Shown here: piece by piece, positions 52,793 through 64,000 of the stretch
Layout: every line of letters begins with the position of its first letter
Numbering within the stretch: the stretch's first letter is position 1
NCBI GenBank assembly: GCA_022559845.1
Contig: CM040121.1
Span: 346,616,243 to 346,680,242 of the forward strand
Length of the DNA: 64,000 nt
Origin: Amorphophallus konjac
Lineage: Eukaryota > Streptophyta > Magnoliopsida > Alismatales > Araceae
Reading direction: 5' to 3'
Program-made: the position numbers and the translations under genes
Notes under the pieces: generated by a model
The model's database searches: none
What the model saw: only the letters and a program-made list of their open reading frames with translations
Told to the model about the DNA's origin: nothing

Positions 52793-55700
52793 ACTTTCGC
52801 AGGTTAGCCTGGCAGCCGAGCATAACAAGTGGTATCTTGACAGCGGCTGTAGCAGGCACATGACAGGAGACCAGTCCAAATTTAGCAAACTGAAAATGAA
52901 GTTTGGGGGCCTGGTCAAATTCGGTGGAAATAACAGAGGAAGAATAATTGGAATTGGTACAATTGGTAAGTCCTCTACTAACTCCTTTGAAGATGTGTAT
53001 CTTGTAGAAGGACTTCAGCACAACTTGATAAGTATTAGTCAACTCTGCAACAAAGGACACAAGGTACTCTTTGACAACAATTCATGTACTATTTCTGAGC
53101 TGAATTCTGATAACGTCATGTTCAAAGGTCATAGAGTAAACAATGTATACATCGTAGACCTGGATGATAATCCTGAAACTCACTTGTGTATGTCTGCTAA
53201 TTCTGAACAGGTTGCGTTTGACTGGCATAGGCGTCTAGGCCATGCTAGTTTGTCTACATTAAATAAACTGTCTAAGCATAACCTAGTTAGAGGTTTGCCC
53301 CGAATAAGATTTCAGTTAGGATCCAAGCTATGTGATGCTTGTGCACTAGGTAAACAGACTCGTGCAGTTTTTAAGTTGAGAACTGAGAATCTTTCATCTA
53401 AACCGCTGCAGCACTTGCACATGGATCTCTTTGGTCCTACTCCCATACAAAGTTTGTCAGGTAAGAGATATGGATTAGTCATAGTGGATGACTACACTAG
53501 ATTCTCTTGGTTGTTTTGTTTAGCAAATAAAAATGATGCTTTTGTTCACTTTGAAGAACTTTTCAATAAAATCAAACTGCAAGGTGAACATAATATCATT
53601 ACTATTCAGTCTAACCACGGAGGAGAGTTTGAAAACTCTTCATTTTCTGAATTTTACTCAAAAGAGGGAGTGACTCACAGATTCTCTTCTCCCAGGACAC
53701 CGGAGCAGAACGGAATTGTTGAGAGAAGAAACAGGTCAATAATTGAAATGGCCAGGACTATGCTGATTGAGAGTGGACTTCCAAGGAGATTTTGGGCTGA
53801 AGCTGCGAACACTGTATGTTACATTCTGAACCGAGCCTTGGTAAGACCTACTCATAGGAAAACTCCTTATGAACTTCTCAAGGGTAAGCAGCCAAACATT
53901 TCTTACTTTAAAGTTTTTGGCTCGAAATATTTTATTCACAATAATGGTAAGAATGGGTTGGCCAAATTTGAAGCAAGGAGCTCTCCTAGAATTTTTCTCG
54001 GATATTCAGAAACTTCAAGGGCTTACAGAGTTTTCAATAAAGCTGACCAAACTGTTGAAGAAACACCGCATGTAGTGTTTGATGAAAATGGTTTCTCTAA
54101 CAAAGTGATGGATGATGACAGGGAGTCATCTAATGAGGGAGATTTCTTGGAGAGAATTGAAGAAGAAGAAATGCAGCCAGCTGCTCAACCAGAAAACTCA
54201 CAGCAAGAAGGAGCAGCTGAGGTAAGTGAACCCTCAGGTGAGATAATATTTCACAAAGACCACCCTAGTGAAAATGTCATAGGAAATTTGCATGATCCTC
54301 CTAGGACTAGGTCTCATTTTAGAATTGTCCAAGAACAGGACTTAGCTTCATTAGTATCTCAGGTGGAACCCAAATCTGTGGAAGAAGCCTTAAAACATGA
54401 TTCTTGGGTATCCGCCATGAGTGAGGAATTAAATCAATTTGAGAAAAATATTGTATGGGAACTAGTTCTCAGACCTGATAACACTCATGTCATTGGCACT
54501 AAATGGATTTTCAAGAATAAAGTTGATGAGAACGGAGCTATCTCTAGAAACAAAGCAAGACTTGTAGCTCAAGGCTACAGTCAGGAATTTGGTGTGGATT
54601 TTGATGACTCCTATGCCCCAGTGGCTAGGATGGAAGCTATACGAATTCTGCTTGAATTTGCATGCTCTAGGAACCTTCGACTGCAGCAGATGGATGTCAA
54701 AAGCGCATTCTTAAATGGGATATTGAAGGAAGAGGTATATGTTGAACAACCTCCAGGTTTTAATTTCTCTGTTCAGCCTAACATGATTTTTAGGTTGAAT
54801 AAAGCCCTCTATGGATTGAAGCAGGCTCCCCGAGCCTGGTATGAGAGACTTTCTGAATTTCTCTTGAGCAAGGGCTACACTCGAGGTAAGGTTGACCAAA
54901 CCCTCTTCACCAAAAATCTCGGAAAGGATTTAATAGTGGTCCAGGTGTATGTTGATGATATCATCTTCGGATCTAACAATTCAACATTGTGTAAAGAATT
55001 TTCTGAATCTATGTCTCATGAATTTGAAATGAGTTTAGTTGGCGAACTAAAGTATTTTCTTGGGCTGCAGGTCAAACAGATGGAGGATGGTTGTTTCATA
55101 AATCAAACCAAGTACACTCTGGAGATGCTGAAAAGGTTTGGAATGACCAACCTCAAGACTATCTCAACACCAATGGGCACCAACTCCTCACTGGATTCAG
55201 ACGAAAAAGGTAAAGAAGTGGATGCTAAATTATATAGAGGTATGATCGGTTCACTCCTCAACTTAACAGCATCCAGGCCTAACATTCAATTTAGTGTAGG
55301 GATGTGTGCCAGATACCAGTCTAGGCCTACTGAATTACATTTGGCAGCTGTAAAAATAATCTTTAGATACTTATCTGCTACCCATGATCTAGGTCTTTGG
55401 TATCCTGCATCATGTAGTTTAGATCTCATTACATATACAGATGCAGATTATGCAGGATGTAAATTGGACAGGAAAAGTACTAGTGGTCACTACGAATTTT
55501 TAGGAGGATGCCTAGTCTCTTGGGGATCCAAGAAGCAACACTCTGTGGCTCTTTCTACTGCTGAAGCTGAGTATGTGGCAGTAGGGAGCTGTGGCACATA
55601 GGTTATATGGATAAAACACAAGCTTCTGGATTACTCAGTTGAGCTAGGTTGCACTTCCATTTTTTGTGACAATACTAGTGCAATAAACATTGCAAAGAAT

Positions 55701-55892
55701 CCTGTACTTCATTCTCGAACTAAACACATTGAAATCAGGCATCATTTTATTTGTGATGAAGTAGCTAGGAAGACCTTTGAATTGATCCATGTTGGCACTA
55801 ACTCACAAATTGCAGATATTTTCACTAAGCCACTGGATACTGAAAAATTTAGCACATTACGCAGAGAATTAGGTATTTACAGAATTTCATGA
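52785..55892 (+). pseudogene. Sirevirus S Pol
   Basis: 938 open codons, then TAG at 55599 and a further 97 codons in frame to TGA 55890-55892. Protease: [14 protein letters not shown] (Asp19). Integrase: zinc residues in [10 protein letters not shown] and [12 protein letters not shown] core Asp214 (HMDLFGP), then Asn277 where Asp is expected ([11 protein letters not shown]; codon AAC at 53613), Glu313 (NGIVERRN). [58 protein letters not shown] and catalytic YVDD at 722-725. RNase [25 protein letters not shown], then beyond the stop CDNTSAINIAKNP and KHIEIRHHF. The frame is +1 relative to gag. It is typical copia order; the Asn would abolish integration. Confidence 0.93.
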
Positions 55893-57430
55893 TTGAATAA
55901 TTGATCTCTAAATAATCTGTCATGTGCTCTTATGTTCATCTTTTCTCATTATCAGTTGCTGAAAATAACCTCATTATGGGTATTTGATGATTCACTCGTA
56001 CTGATTGATACCACCTTGTTTTCCTTGAGGTGTTTTGAAGGTTGTCTTGGTTAAGTCTGAGTTGGTGTCAAGGTCTCAGGGGGAGCTAGATTAATAATTG
56101 GTGTCATGCTCTTTTGGCCAAATCTGAACATACTCTGAACGGACTTTTGCTGACCTCATAAGAGAATCGGTTTGAGTAAGTGGATAAAAGAATTTTTTGA
56201 ATGTTTTATCCGTTAAGACTGTTCATCTAATTTCTTGTTGGAATTTCTGCTGTTAGTCCCACTGAGATCAAAATCTGAATTCAAGACTATCTTCCTACAC
56301 TGTAACTGACTTCTGATCTAGCCAGTACAGCATACCTACTTAGTCTAAGTTGAGTCCGAAATGAGGTATATAGTGTTTTTGTCTGAAAAACTTTGGAACT
56401 AGTGTATTGTTCTCAAACTGAGTCAAGACTAATTTTCAAAGCTTAAAGTGCAGTTTAATGAAAAAAAAAATTTCATGAAAGAAGTTTTACAAATCTTGTT
56501 ATATGTTCATTGAGTAACTGGGACTTTCATCAATGAAGTGAAAGAATTCCATGTCATGAGATGGCAGTAAATCAGGCTTAATTAGCTGTCTTGATCATAC
56601 AGAGCTATGGTATATGTCTGGTTAGTAACTGGGGTGTCTGGCCTCTGGTAAAGGTGTCACCTTAATGTCAACACCAGTTAGAATACTATCTCTGTCCACT
56701 TGTCAGAAGGGGTAATGTGGTCTTGCCACCAAGTAACTGGGGATTCCTGCCTCTAAACAAGGTGTCTCCCTAATGTCAAAGGTGTACTTGACAGATTTAT
56801 CTTTGATCTTGACCATCTTTGAAATTTTTTCTTTCTCTTGGTATCCAGATTCTGTTCACTTGGCATTTAGGTCTTGGTTTGTTTGTTTTCAATACCACAG
56901 GTCTTTGTTTTTCCTGACTTCCTTGCTTTATACTCTCTGAGTAAAGACTTACTCTGACCATACTGGTATCTTGTACCTTACTTGCTTAGAATCTGGTTCT
57001 ATGTATGGAGCAAATCTTCATTCACCATTTTGCACAGTCTGACTAACTGATCCTCAAAATCCTCACATAAAATTAATGGCGTTCTTAATTGCTTAAACAT
57101 CTCAATAACTCTCCTTTATCAGCCATACTCTCTATTGTTTTCTCTCCACTGTCAGCAATTGTCTTTTCGTGATATCTTCAGACCTGCCCCTAGTTTTTGA
57201 TGATGTCAAAGGGGGAGAGTGTCTTGCTTGTGCTTTTGTGCTTTGCTGAGGGGGAGCGAAAGATAAGTGTCCTGAGTTTTCTAGTCAGAGGAAAGTGGAT
57301 GTTGTGTTCAGGGGGAGCTCTTGGGAGTCGTCAGAGGAGGCGAGTGTGTTGTGTGTCTGCATTGCTTATTTTTCACAGCTTATCTTCATGCACTTCATCT
57401 CTGTTATTTAATATAGTGTTGCCATCATCA
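55893..57430 (+). other. Sirevirus S 3' spacer
   Basis: AT-rich, no credible frame, no ORF2 (unlike Sirevirus A). Purine tracts: CAGGGGGAGC near 56078, AAAGGGGGAGAG near 57209, TGAGGGGGAGCG near 57248 and CAGGGGGAGC near 57311. Two similar GTAACTGGGG...GGTGTCWCC segments (about 56626-56662 and 56733-56766) form a short direct repeat. Confidence 0.7.
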
Positions 57431-57443
57431 AAAAGGGGGAGAT
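57431..57443 (+). promoter_or_regulatory. Final polypurine tract of Sirevirus S
   Basis: AAAAAGGGGGAGATT before the LTR start TGTTGGAC; last of several purine tracts in the spacer. Confidence 0.9.
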
Positions 57444-59809
57444 TGTTGGACTTTTGTGACCTCCCTAGTGTTTTGATGATGTGCATCACTATGTTAAATA
57501 TTGTTATTTTTAATCAGATATCATGAGTAATGTTATGCATTCGAACTTTCCATGATTAATAAGAAAAACTGCTATGAGTTAAATACCCTGCATGTCCGTA
57601 CTGTTCCTTTCATTCTTCGTGTTGGTTGTGTTCACTTCACTTCGTGATGTCTTTTTCAACATCGTGTTGTTCCAACAATGCTTGTTGGTTGTCTTCGTGT
57701 CGTGTTTTGTTCCAGCGCGTGCTGAACACTGCATCACCTCGTGATGTTTTCTGTACCACCTCGTGTCGCTCCATCCTTGTCACCCCTAATTCTTCAAAGT
57801 CTATACGCTGGATCGTCCTTCTGTGTGTCTCATTCAAAGTCTATACATCCACCGTCTTACCCAGCGTCTTATGCAAGTCTGTACAGCCTCTGCGTTTCAA
57901 AGTCCAATTGTTGCACTATCAAGTCCATACATTGCCTTCAAGGCATCAAGTCTATACAGTGGACTGTGCTTCATGCATTGGACAAGTCTGTACATCGATC
58001 TGTTCACTCGTTTGAGCAAGTCTATACATTGTGTTGCCTTACCTACGTTCAAGACCACCAAGTCTGTACATTGGGTAAAGTCTACACATCGCCTCGGTCA
58101 CTTGCTTCAAACTCTATACAATGTGAACATTCATGTCTGTACAGACTTCACCTCATCTCAAGTCGAGTCTAACTGTGTTGTCTCCATGTCGTTCTTAGTT
58201 CGAGTCGTTTCTTTGTTATGTCTGTCTTCGTGTTGCTTCTCCTAGACCTCGTGTCTTTGAATTGTTCCATGTTGTTTTCGTGTCGTCCTCGTCTTCGAGT
58301 CGTTTGTAAGTTCGAGCGAGTTTGTTATGTCATGTTGTTTTTGTATTCATGTCTTCGTGTTGCTTTTGTATTCGTGTCTTCGTGTTATTCTTATGTTTAT
58401 GTCCTCGTGATTGTTTATTTCTATCTTCGTCCTGTTTCCTTCTGTTCGCGTGTCTGTCTACCTTTTTCACTCCGTGAGACTTCCTTCTCACCTCGTGCTG
58501 TTCTCTTCTGACTTCGTGTCGTTCTCTTCGTAGTGTTTGTTTTTGTTACAGTGATACTTCATGTCGTTCTCTTCGTAGTGTTTGTTTTTGTTACAGTGAT
58601 ACTTCGTGTCGTTCTCTTTTTACTTCGTGCTGTTTGCATCTGACCTCGTGTCATTCTCTCCTTCTCACGTACTGTAATAATCTTGTGTATCTCGTGTCAT
58701 TCTCAGTAAAGTGCATCTCGTATTGCTATCACATACCTCATGCAATTTTAGTTCTTGTGGCCCTCAGTGTTAATGGTTTTTATCTCCTTGCAGGTCCGAG
58801 GAAGAACATTCACCTGTGTCTGGGCTGCACGTGATCCGATACTAAAGAAACCAATGCTATAAGGGCACGTGGCAAGAAGGTTCTGGATGAAGCGTGGGAG
58901 GCACACGCATTCTGCACCTTACCCACCTGCTGCTGCGGCTATATAAGGAAGCCTTCGTCCACAGATGAAGGTTGATCGAAAGAAAAAAAAGTAAAAGAGG
59001 AGAAGTGAAGAGAGTTCGATCTAGAAGAAAAGAAAGAGAAGAAGAGCAGAAGGAAAAGAAGAGAAAGAGAGAGTTAGAGAGCTCGTAAGGGTGAAGAGAA
59101 AAAGAAAGTGAGAGAGAAGAGAAGACGAAGAGAAGCATACCTGAAGATCTGTCAACTGGACCGTGGATCAGATCCAGGCCAGTCAGCTCCGTTGAGAGCC
59201 ACATTGTGCATTTCACTTTTCAGCGTCTGTTTGCTGAAGTTATCTTTCATTTCATGTTTCTGTTTTTCTTCTTATTTGGTTTTTCTTGTTCTTTTGATTC
59301 TCAGTAGTGAGGTCGGGTTCCTCCTGTGGATCAGGAGAAGGGAGATCTGATCTCCGATTGCAAGTAGCTGGGAGCTACTTGTGGGTTCCCTTTGGTCAGA
59401 GGAAGGGAGACTTGTCTCCGGTTCTGGGCTTGCGGGTTGCAAGTCCAGGGGTCCCTCCGGTTGGGAGGAAGAGGGGAGGCTGTTCCCCTGGTCAAGCTGT
59501 GTGGCTGCAACTGTTTGCAGACTGAGTCTGCTTGTCTAGCATTGGCTAGTGAAGCCTCACTCCGGTTGGGAGTGAGGGGTGGATGTAGGTCTGGAGGACC
59601 AAACCACCTAAAAATCTATTGAACAGTGGTTTGCTTTGTGTGCTTGCTTCCGCTAGATGCTTGGATAGGCGCGCTCCTGCTGTTTGCTCTTACGTTTAAT
59701 TGAATTTATTTCATTCTGTGTTTGCGTCTAGCATCTGAGTTTTTAATTGGCCTTTATTCATTGAAGGATACATTCACCCCCCTCTGTATCCGGGCCTAGT
59801 ACCCTAACA
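57444..59809 (+). repeat. Sirevirus S 3' LTR
   Basis: 2366 bp, TGTTGGAC to ACCCTAACA, next to CTATC. Same array, duplication, TATA box (58940-58948) and leader as the 5' copy. Confidence 0.95.
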
Positions 59810-59814
59810 CTATC

Positions 59815-60769
59815 TACCACATTTTACTGTTCATCTGTACCCGCATCCCCTGTTGTTCGCACGTTTTCTCCCTCTTCCGCTCTTTTTCTCCCTCTTCTCT
59901 CTTCATCAAAGTTCTTACCCTCTTCATCCTCCTCAACTTCTTCTTCTTTGTCATCCTATAATTCCTCTTGCTTTCAAGGTTATTTCAATTTTATTCTTGC
60001 TCTATTTTTAGTATTTCTATTTTAAAACTCTCTCATCTCTCCATCCATCTCCTTCTACTTCTATTCTAGCCACCCCTATCTCCCTCATATCACCATAGCC
60101 TCTCGTCGACCTCTTCCATACCTCTCCATATCCCTCTGTCCATCTCTCCTTAGATCTCTTTACTCCCTCGACGTGGCATCCTCCAAAGGCGGCTCCAAGG
60201 TCGAAGGCGACTTCCTCCCGACGTAGATGACATCCTCGCATGGTGGTTCGTGATCCAAGGCAAAGAGACGACGGCACCATCATCACCATTGCTGCCACCA
60301 TCTTCAAACCCCACGCTCCTTGTGTTTTCGTCATTGTTTGTGTGTCAATTTATTTCATTGTAATCCCATCGCACTCTTAGTGTAAGCTTGTCTTGCATTT
60401 GTGTACTTTTCTTTAACTTAATGAAAGCAATTTTTTGGTTCATCTTAATCTTGTTCTCCATATCTATCCCTCTCTTCCTCTTTCTCTATCTTCTTATTCT
60501 ATCTCTCCTTTTTCATTTTTTATGCACTCATTCTCTTTGCATAGGCACATAGTCATAGGTGTTTTAATTAATTATTCTTTGTCTAACAAAAAAAAATCAC
60601 AAATATTCTCTCAAGGAACCAAATGTTATTAACTTTAGAAATATCTTCTTCCTTGTGGATTCGACCCATGCTTGCCATAGTACTACGTTCTCTTTTGATC
60701 ATTTTGTGCGAGTTTGGTTTTAAGATTGTTAGCGCGCATGTAGTAATGATATACATTTCCGCGTTATCA
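59815..60769 (+). repeat. Element D 3' LTR, right piece
   Basis: Resumes after the CTATC duplication and matches 30550-31508. Ends CCGCGTTATCA, pairing with the LTR start TGATAA. Pyrimidine-rich; no gene. Confidence 0.85.
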
Positions 60770-60791
60770 AGCGCCGGAGCTCGACGATCTG

Positions 60792-61573
60792 TTGGGTTGT
60801 GTAAAAGTCCCTCTGAGAATCACAAGACCGCAAGCAGATATAGACTGTCCAACAATCGAATTGCTGAAGACCCTCGAGGTTCCCAATCCCGAGGGACAAC
60901 CCACGATGTATTACAAGGCTAGTGAACTGTCAGTGAAAGGGGATGATGATTACAAACTCCCTGAAGAAATTCAGGACTCAGTTGTCTCGATCATGGGGAT
61001 GCCTGATATAACCTGCAAGGTGATAAAAATGGCCAGAAGGTAGAACATTCCCTTCTACCAAGTTGAAAGACAAAACTAGATGTTCAAAAGTTGTGTTATC
61101 TACCCAACTTGGATAAAGAATTGCTGCAGATTACCCAGCACCCTAGCCTGGGTTTCTCAGTAGATGAATTCTATGAAGCAGATATGATATCTATTTTTGC
61201 CACAGCTGGCGATGATCCTCCAGAAGATCAAGCTATGCAAGAAGCTAACAGCCAGGGGCAACACATGTCTCCATACGGTGAAGTACAAGACGAAGAAATA
61301 CACCTTTGGATTCCATCTCTACACAGGGATGCGGGTGCGTCAACTTCTGAAGGACTGGTCCAATCTATTCATGGTGATGGGGTATTGCTGCCCCTGCCTG
61401 ATGCCAAAACAGAGGACGGTGGCCTGAGCTATGCTCCAGATTTCTCTCAATATAATCTTGCCATGCTCGCACTACTTTATGAGCAGCAAGAGGAGATTAA
61501 AAGATTAAAGAAGCAATTAGCTGAAGTGACCAGACGTCTTTCTGAATTAATAAGGGGCATTCTTCCCCAGTAA
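60792..61573 (+). pseudogene. Tat fragment, N-terminal/Gag-linker frames
   Basis: Two frames, 60792-61043 (RITRPQADIDCPTIELLKTL, DDYKLPEEIQDSVVSIMG) and 61091-61573 (LGFSVDEFYEADMISIF, acidic middle, then a coiled coil QQEEIKRLKKQLAEVTRRLSELI). I do not recognise the first. The VDEFYEADM phrase has a near repeat at 62466-62492 (DEECCEADMTSL). Placement before the capsid is consistent with the extended N-terminus of Tat Gag. Confidence 0.45.
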
Positions 61574-62225
61574 TGCAGTCCTACAGTGCTGAAGCATTCT
61601 CCCATTACCAAAGTAGAGCTGTTTATGTACAGGCAGGGAGATGATGAACATGTCCTATATTACATTCAAAGATGGAGAGGCTTCTGTGCAAGATGCAATT
61701 CTCCACCTAGCCATGAGGCTACTATCCAGATCTATAAACAAGGTCTGAAGAAAGAAATTTAGCAAAGAATAATTGGCATCAAAGTCAAATCCTTTGACCA
61801 GTTCAATATGATAATAGTTGATGTTGAAGCCTTCCTGGCAAAGTACTGCCCCACTACCGCTACGGCGTGGCGGGAGAACAAATCTGAAGGCCTTAATCTC
61901 GATGCTTTCGAGCAAATGAGGATGAGAACCCAAGAGGTGGCCGGACCTTCAACCAGCAAACCTGCAAAGCAAATTCCCTCGTTGCGGGAGAAGATGAAGA
62001 AGCCCTATTCCTTCCCAAGAGAGAAGACACGGGTGATTTTTTAATGGGCTTGTCATTATGACATGATTACTCTGTCGGAGCTCAAGAAGCCGGAGGATGC
62101 TAAAAGAAGTAATGACCCTTGATTCTGCCCGTATCATCGAATGTTGGGGCATTCTGTCGATGACTGTTACGTTTTCAAAGATATTGCCTAGAATCTAATC
62201 AAGAAGGGTGAACTTTAGATGGGGG
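61574..62225 (+). pseudogene. Tat fragment Gag capsid and zinc knuckle
   Basis: After a shift, capsid-like YRQGDDEHVLYYIQRWRG, HEATIQIYKQGLKKEI, FNMIIVDVEAFLAKYC and EGLNLDAFEQMRMR (61808-62044). A knuckle CPYHRMLGHSVDDC follows at about 62118-62159; the second ligand is His rather than Cys, the form usual in Tat-lineage Gag. Several stops. Confidence 0.7.
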
Positions 62226-62900
62226 AATACACAGTAAACCCACCATGCCCACATGAAATGAGCGCTTACAGGAGGGGAGTTCATGTGGTCTCCATCCACT
62301 ACCGGACCCCTGAAGAGACATCAGAAGCTGGGCAAGGCGAACCTCACACAAAAGGAGCTGTCCGGGATGCCGATGTCACCCATGAAAGAAAAGAAGAACA
62401 GTCACCCCTGTCCCACGATAGGGGCATGCACCTCCACCTCTCTATCTGTGGAGGCAGTCAGTTCTACTGATGAAGAATGCTGTGAAGCAGATATGACCTC
62501 CCTCTCCACCTGGTGAATGAAGGTCTTTCGAAGGCAGTCTATGATGACTACCTAGATGATCATGAAAAATCCTACAGCTCTCAAGGCCAGGAGATATCCC
62601 GAAGCACCAAGGAATAATGCAAGAAAAGTAAGAAGCCGATGTCCCCTGCAAATGCTGGGAATATGTTGTTGCATCGGTCGCCACGACCTCTGATGAAGCC
62701 CCGCAAATACAAGAATTTACGGAGCTCCTTACAGCCCTCAAGGGTGATTTATATACCGACCAACGTCCAAGCTGCCTGGAAGTTGCATTGACAGCTTCAC
62801 CGCTGATTCTCCAACAAACTCAAAAGCCAGAGAAAGAAGCTGATGATGTCCCGCCACTAGGCGAAATGAGGCTAGGAAGCATCTATGATGTCCTTGAAGC
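62226..62900 (+). pseudogene. Tat fragment, protease region (not clearly readable)
   Basis: Only broken frames here. Fragments such as CPHEMSAYRRGVHVVSI and EEFTELLT-like text suggest the Gag-Pol junction, but I see no DSG or DTG motif. Confidence 0.35.
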
Positions 62901-64000
62901 CGATAGAAGATGGTGGCCCAGCCACCATTAATGAGCTGGTCGAGGTGAACCTTGGCATGGAAGAGGAGCCTAGGCCAACCTTCCTTAGCGCCCTCCTTCT
63001 CCCAGAAGAGAGAGAGCGACACATACAGCTGCTTCAAGAGTTCTAGGACTACTTTGCTTGGAACTACAAAGAGATGCCAGGCCTCAGCCCTGAAGTTACT
63101 CAACATATACTGGCTATTGACCCAAAAGCCGAGCCAGTGAAGCAGCCACCCCGGTGGATGAGGCCGGAGCTGATAAACCAGATTTGCAAAGAAGTTGACA
63201 AGCTCATGGACGTCAGCTTTGTGGCAGAAAATTAATATACAACATGGCTGGCCAACATTGTGCCTGTCAAGAAGAAAAATGGTCAGATCCGGATATGTGT
63301 GGACTTCCGTGTCTTGAACAAAGCATGCCCGAAATATGATTTCCCAGTGTCGATCACTGAAGTTATGATCGATGCTACATTTGGCCACGAGGCGCTATCA
63401 TTCAAGGACAGCTCGTCCAGATACAACTAGATATGGATCACCGAGCATGAAAGAGTTCACACGACTTTTCGATCACCCAAGGAGATATTTCATTACAAAA
63501 GAATGTCCTTTGGCCTCAAAAATGCTAGTGCCACTTACCAAAGGGCGATGAAGATATTCGACGAGCTGCTCTACGACAAAGTCGAATGCTACATTGATGA
63601 CTTGGTCATTAACACCAACAGAAGAGAAGACCACCTAAATGATCTCAGGATCATATTCGAAAGGCTACGGCAGTTCGAGCTAAAGATGAACCAGATGAAA
63701 TGCACCTTTGGCGTTCAAGTGGGAAATTCCTTGACTTTGTCGTCAGATATCGGAGAATTGAAATAGACCCCTCCAACATAAAAGCTATCTAGGAGCTGCC
63801 CCCTCCGAAGTATTTGACAGAATTGTCAGTCATTACAAGGCCGATTAGTTTACATCCGCATATTCATTTCCAATCTGTCCGGAGGATGCCAGCCCTTTCA
63901 CAAGCTAATGATAAAAGATATACCATTCCACTAGAGTCGAGAGTGCCAAAAGGCCTTCGACCAACTAAAAGAATATCTGAATACCCCACCAGTGCTGGGG
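62901..64000 (+). pseudogene. Tat fragment reverse transcriptase
   Basis: Reads INELVEVNLGMEEEPRPTFLS, DYFAWNYKEMPGLSPEV, RWMRPELINQICKEVDKLM, WLANIVPVKKKNGQIRICVDF, LNKACPKYDFP, then RMSFGLKNASATYQRAM and catalytic YIDD (codon about 63590). Stops near 63043, 63232 and 63428; a shift near 63720 moves on to FLDFVVRYRRIEIDPSNIKAI and the RT connection FHKLMIKD. Pro-Lys-Lys-Lys-Asn-Gly and LNKACPK blocks are characteristic of Tat-lineage RT. Continues past the window. Confidence 0.85.

Larger units (their letters stand above)
48191..59809 (+). mobile_element. Complete Sirevirus S (11.6 kb, TSD CTATC)
   Basis: Flanked by CTATC at 48186-48190 and 59810-59814. Both LTRs are 2366 bp (48191-50556 and 57444-59809) with scattered differences, so this is one of the youngest insertions. 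PBS for initiator tRNA-Met, gag, pol in copia order (protease, integrase, RT, RNase H), a 1.5-kb 3' spacer without ORF2, and several purine tracts. Three premature stops and a mutated integrase Asp make it non-functional as read. Confidence 0.95.
30185..60769 (+). mobile_element. Large non-autonomous LTR element D, four times interrupted
   Basis: LTRs begin TGATAAATGTCC and end CGTTATCA. The 5' LTR is represented only by its right part (30185-31508), because element E is inserted in it. The interior has an Athila-like PBS, a long leader, one acidic/proline-rich reading frame in three pieces, a 3' non-coding region and a G-rich PPT. The 3' LTR is 47349-60769, split by Sirevirus S. Element C and a solo LTR split the coding region. 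No protease, RT or integrase is visible anywhere in D. The two LTR copies differ at many sites, so D is old. Confidence 0.75.
60770..64000 (+). mobile_element. Tat-type gypsy fragment (truncated by window edge)
   Basis: Host sequence into which element D inserted. Gag-like frames, a CxxH-type zinc knuckle and a reverse transcriptase of Tat style follow in plus orientation. Heavily decayed by stops and shifts, so it is the oldest element in the window. Left part lies beyond element D, outside the window on the far side of all the nested insertions. Confidence 0.8.

Overview
This window is plant nuclear DNA made almost entirely of LTR retrotransposons inserted into one another. I see no host gene, no rRNA, no convincing functional tRNA and no CRISPR array. 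The plant origin follows from the families present: Sirevirus-type Ty1/copia, chromodomain Ty3/gypsy (a CRM/Reina-like group and a Tekay/Del-like group), a Tat-type gypsy fragment, and a large non-autonomous element with an Athila-like primer site. The species cannot be told from the sequence; a large, repeat-rich angiosperm genome fits.

Layout, oldest host first. A decayed Tat-type gypsy (60770-64000, running off the right edge) holds element D, a long non-autonomous LTR element (30185-60769) without reverse transcriptase. D has received four insertions. (1) A Tekay-like element E (19577-30184, pol fragment plus a 3.6 kb 3' LTR) sits in D's 5' LTR. (2) Element C (33168-41904, TSD ATGTC) sits in D's coding region. 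(3) A Tekay-like solo LTR (42305-45280) sits in the same coding region. (4) A complete Sirevirus S (48191-59809, two 2366-bp LTRs, TSD CTATC) sits in D's 3' LTR. Element E's LTR holds G3 (22490-27707, TSD CCTTG), a minus-strand chromovirus derivative with an intact gag. E's pol is interrupted at 19577 by a DNA-transposon-like stretch (18070-19576). That stretch abuts chromovirus B (12036-18069), whose gag is interrupted by Sirevirus A (1-12035), whose own 3' LTR holds the non-autonomous chromovirus A' (4447-11469, TSD TCAAC). The left edge of the window therefore lies about six insertions deep.

How the parts relate: A' and B share LTRs, PPT and chromodomain, so A' looks like a non-autonomous partner of B. 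A' and C belong to different LTR families but share the same odd polyprotein plan: the N-terminal half of a Gag capsid, a proline-rich linker, an unrecognised domain that I call X, (F/Y)GCPGPP-type repeats, then the integrase tail with all or part of a chromodomain. Protease, reverse transcriptase, RNase H and the integrase core are all absent. This conserved pol-less design is my best candidate for an undescribed system.

The second strong signal is structural. Elements C and G3 each end in two U5-type termini, one inverted, and each is flanked by a perfect 5-bp target duplication. This suggests that reverse-transcription template switching produced cDNAs with U5 ends on both sides and that these still integrated. 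Nearly all reading frames are broken by stops that single C-to-T (or G-to-A) changes would explain, as expected for methylated, silenced repeats.
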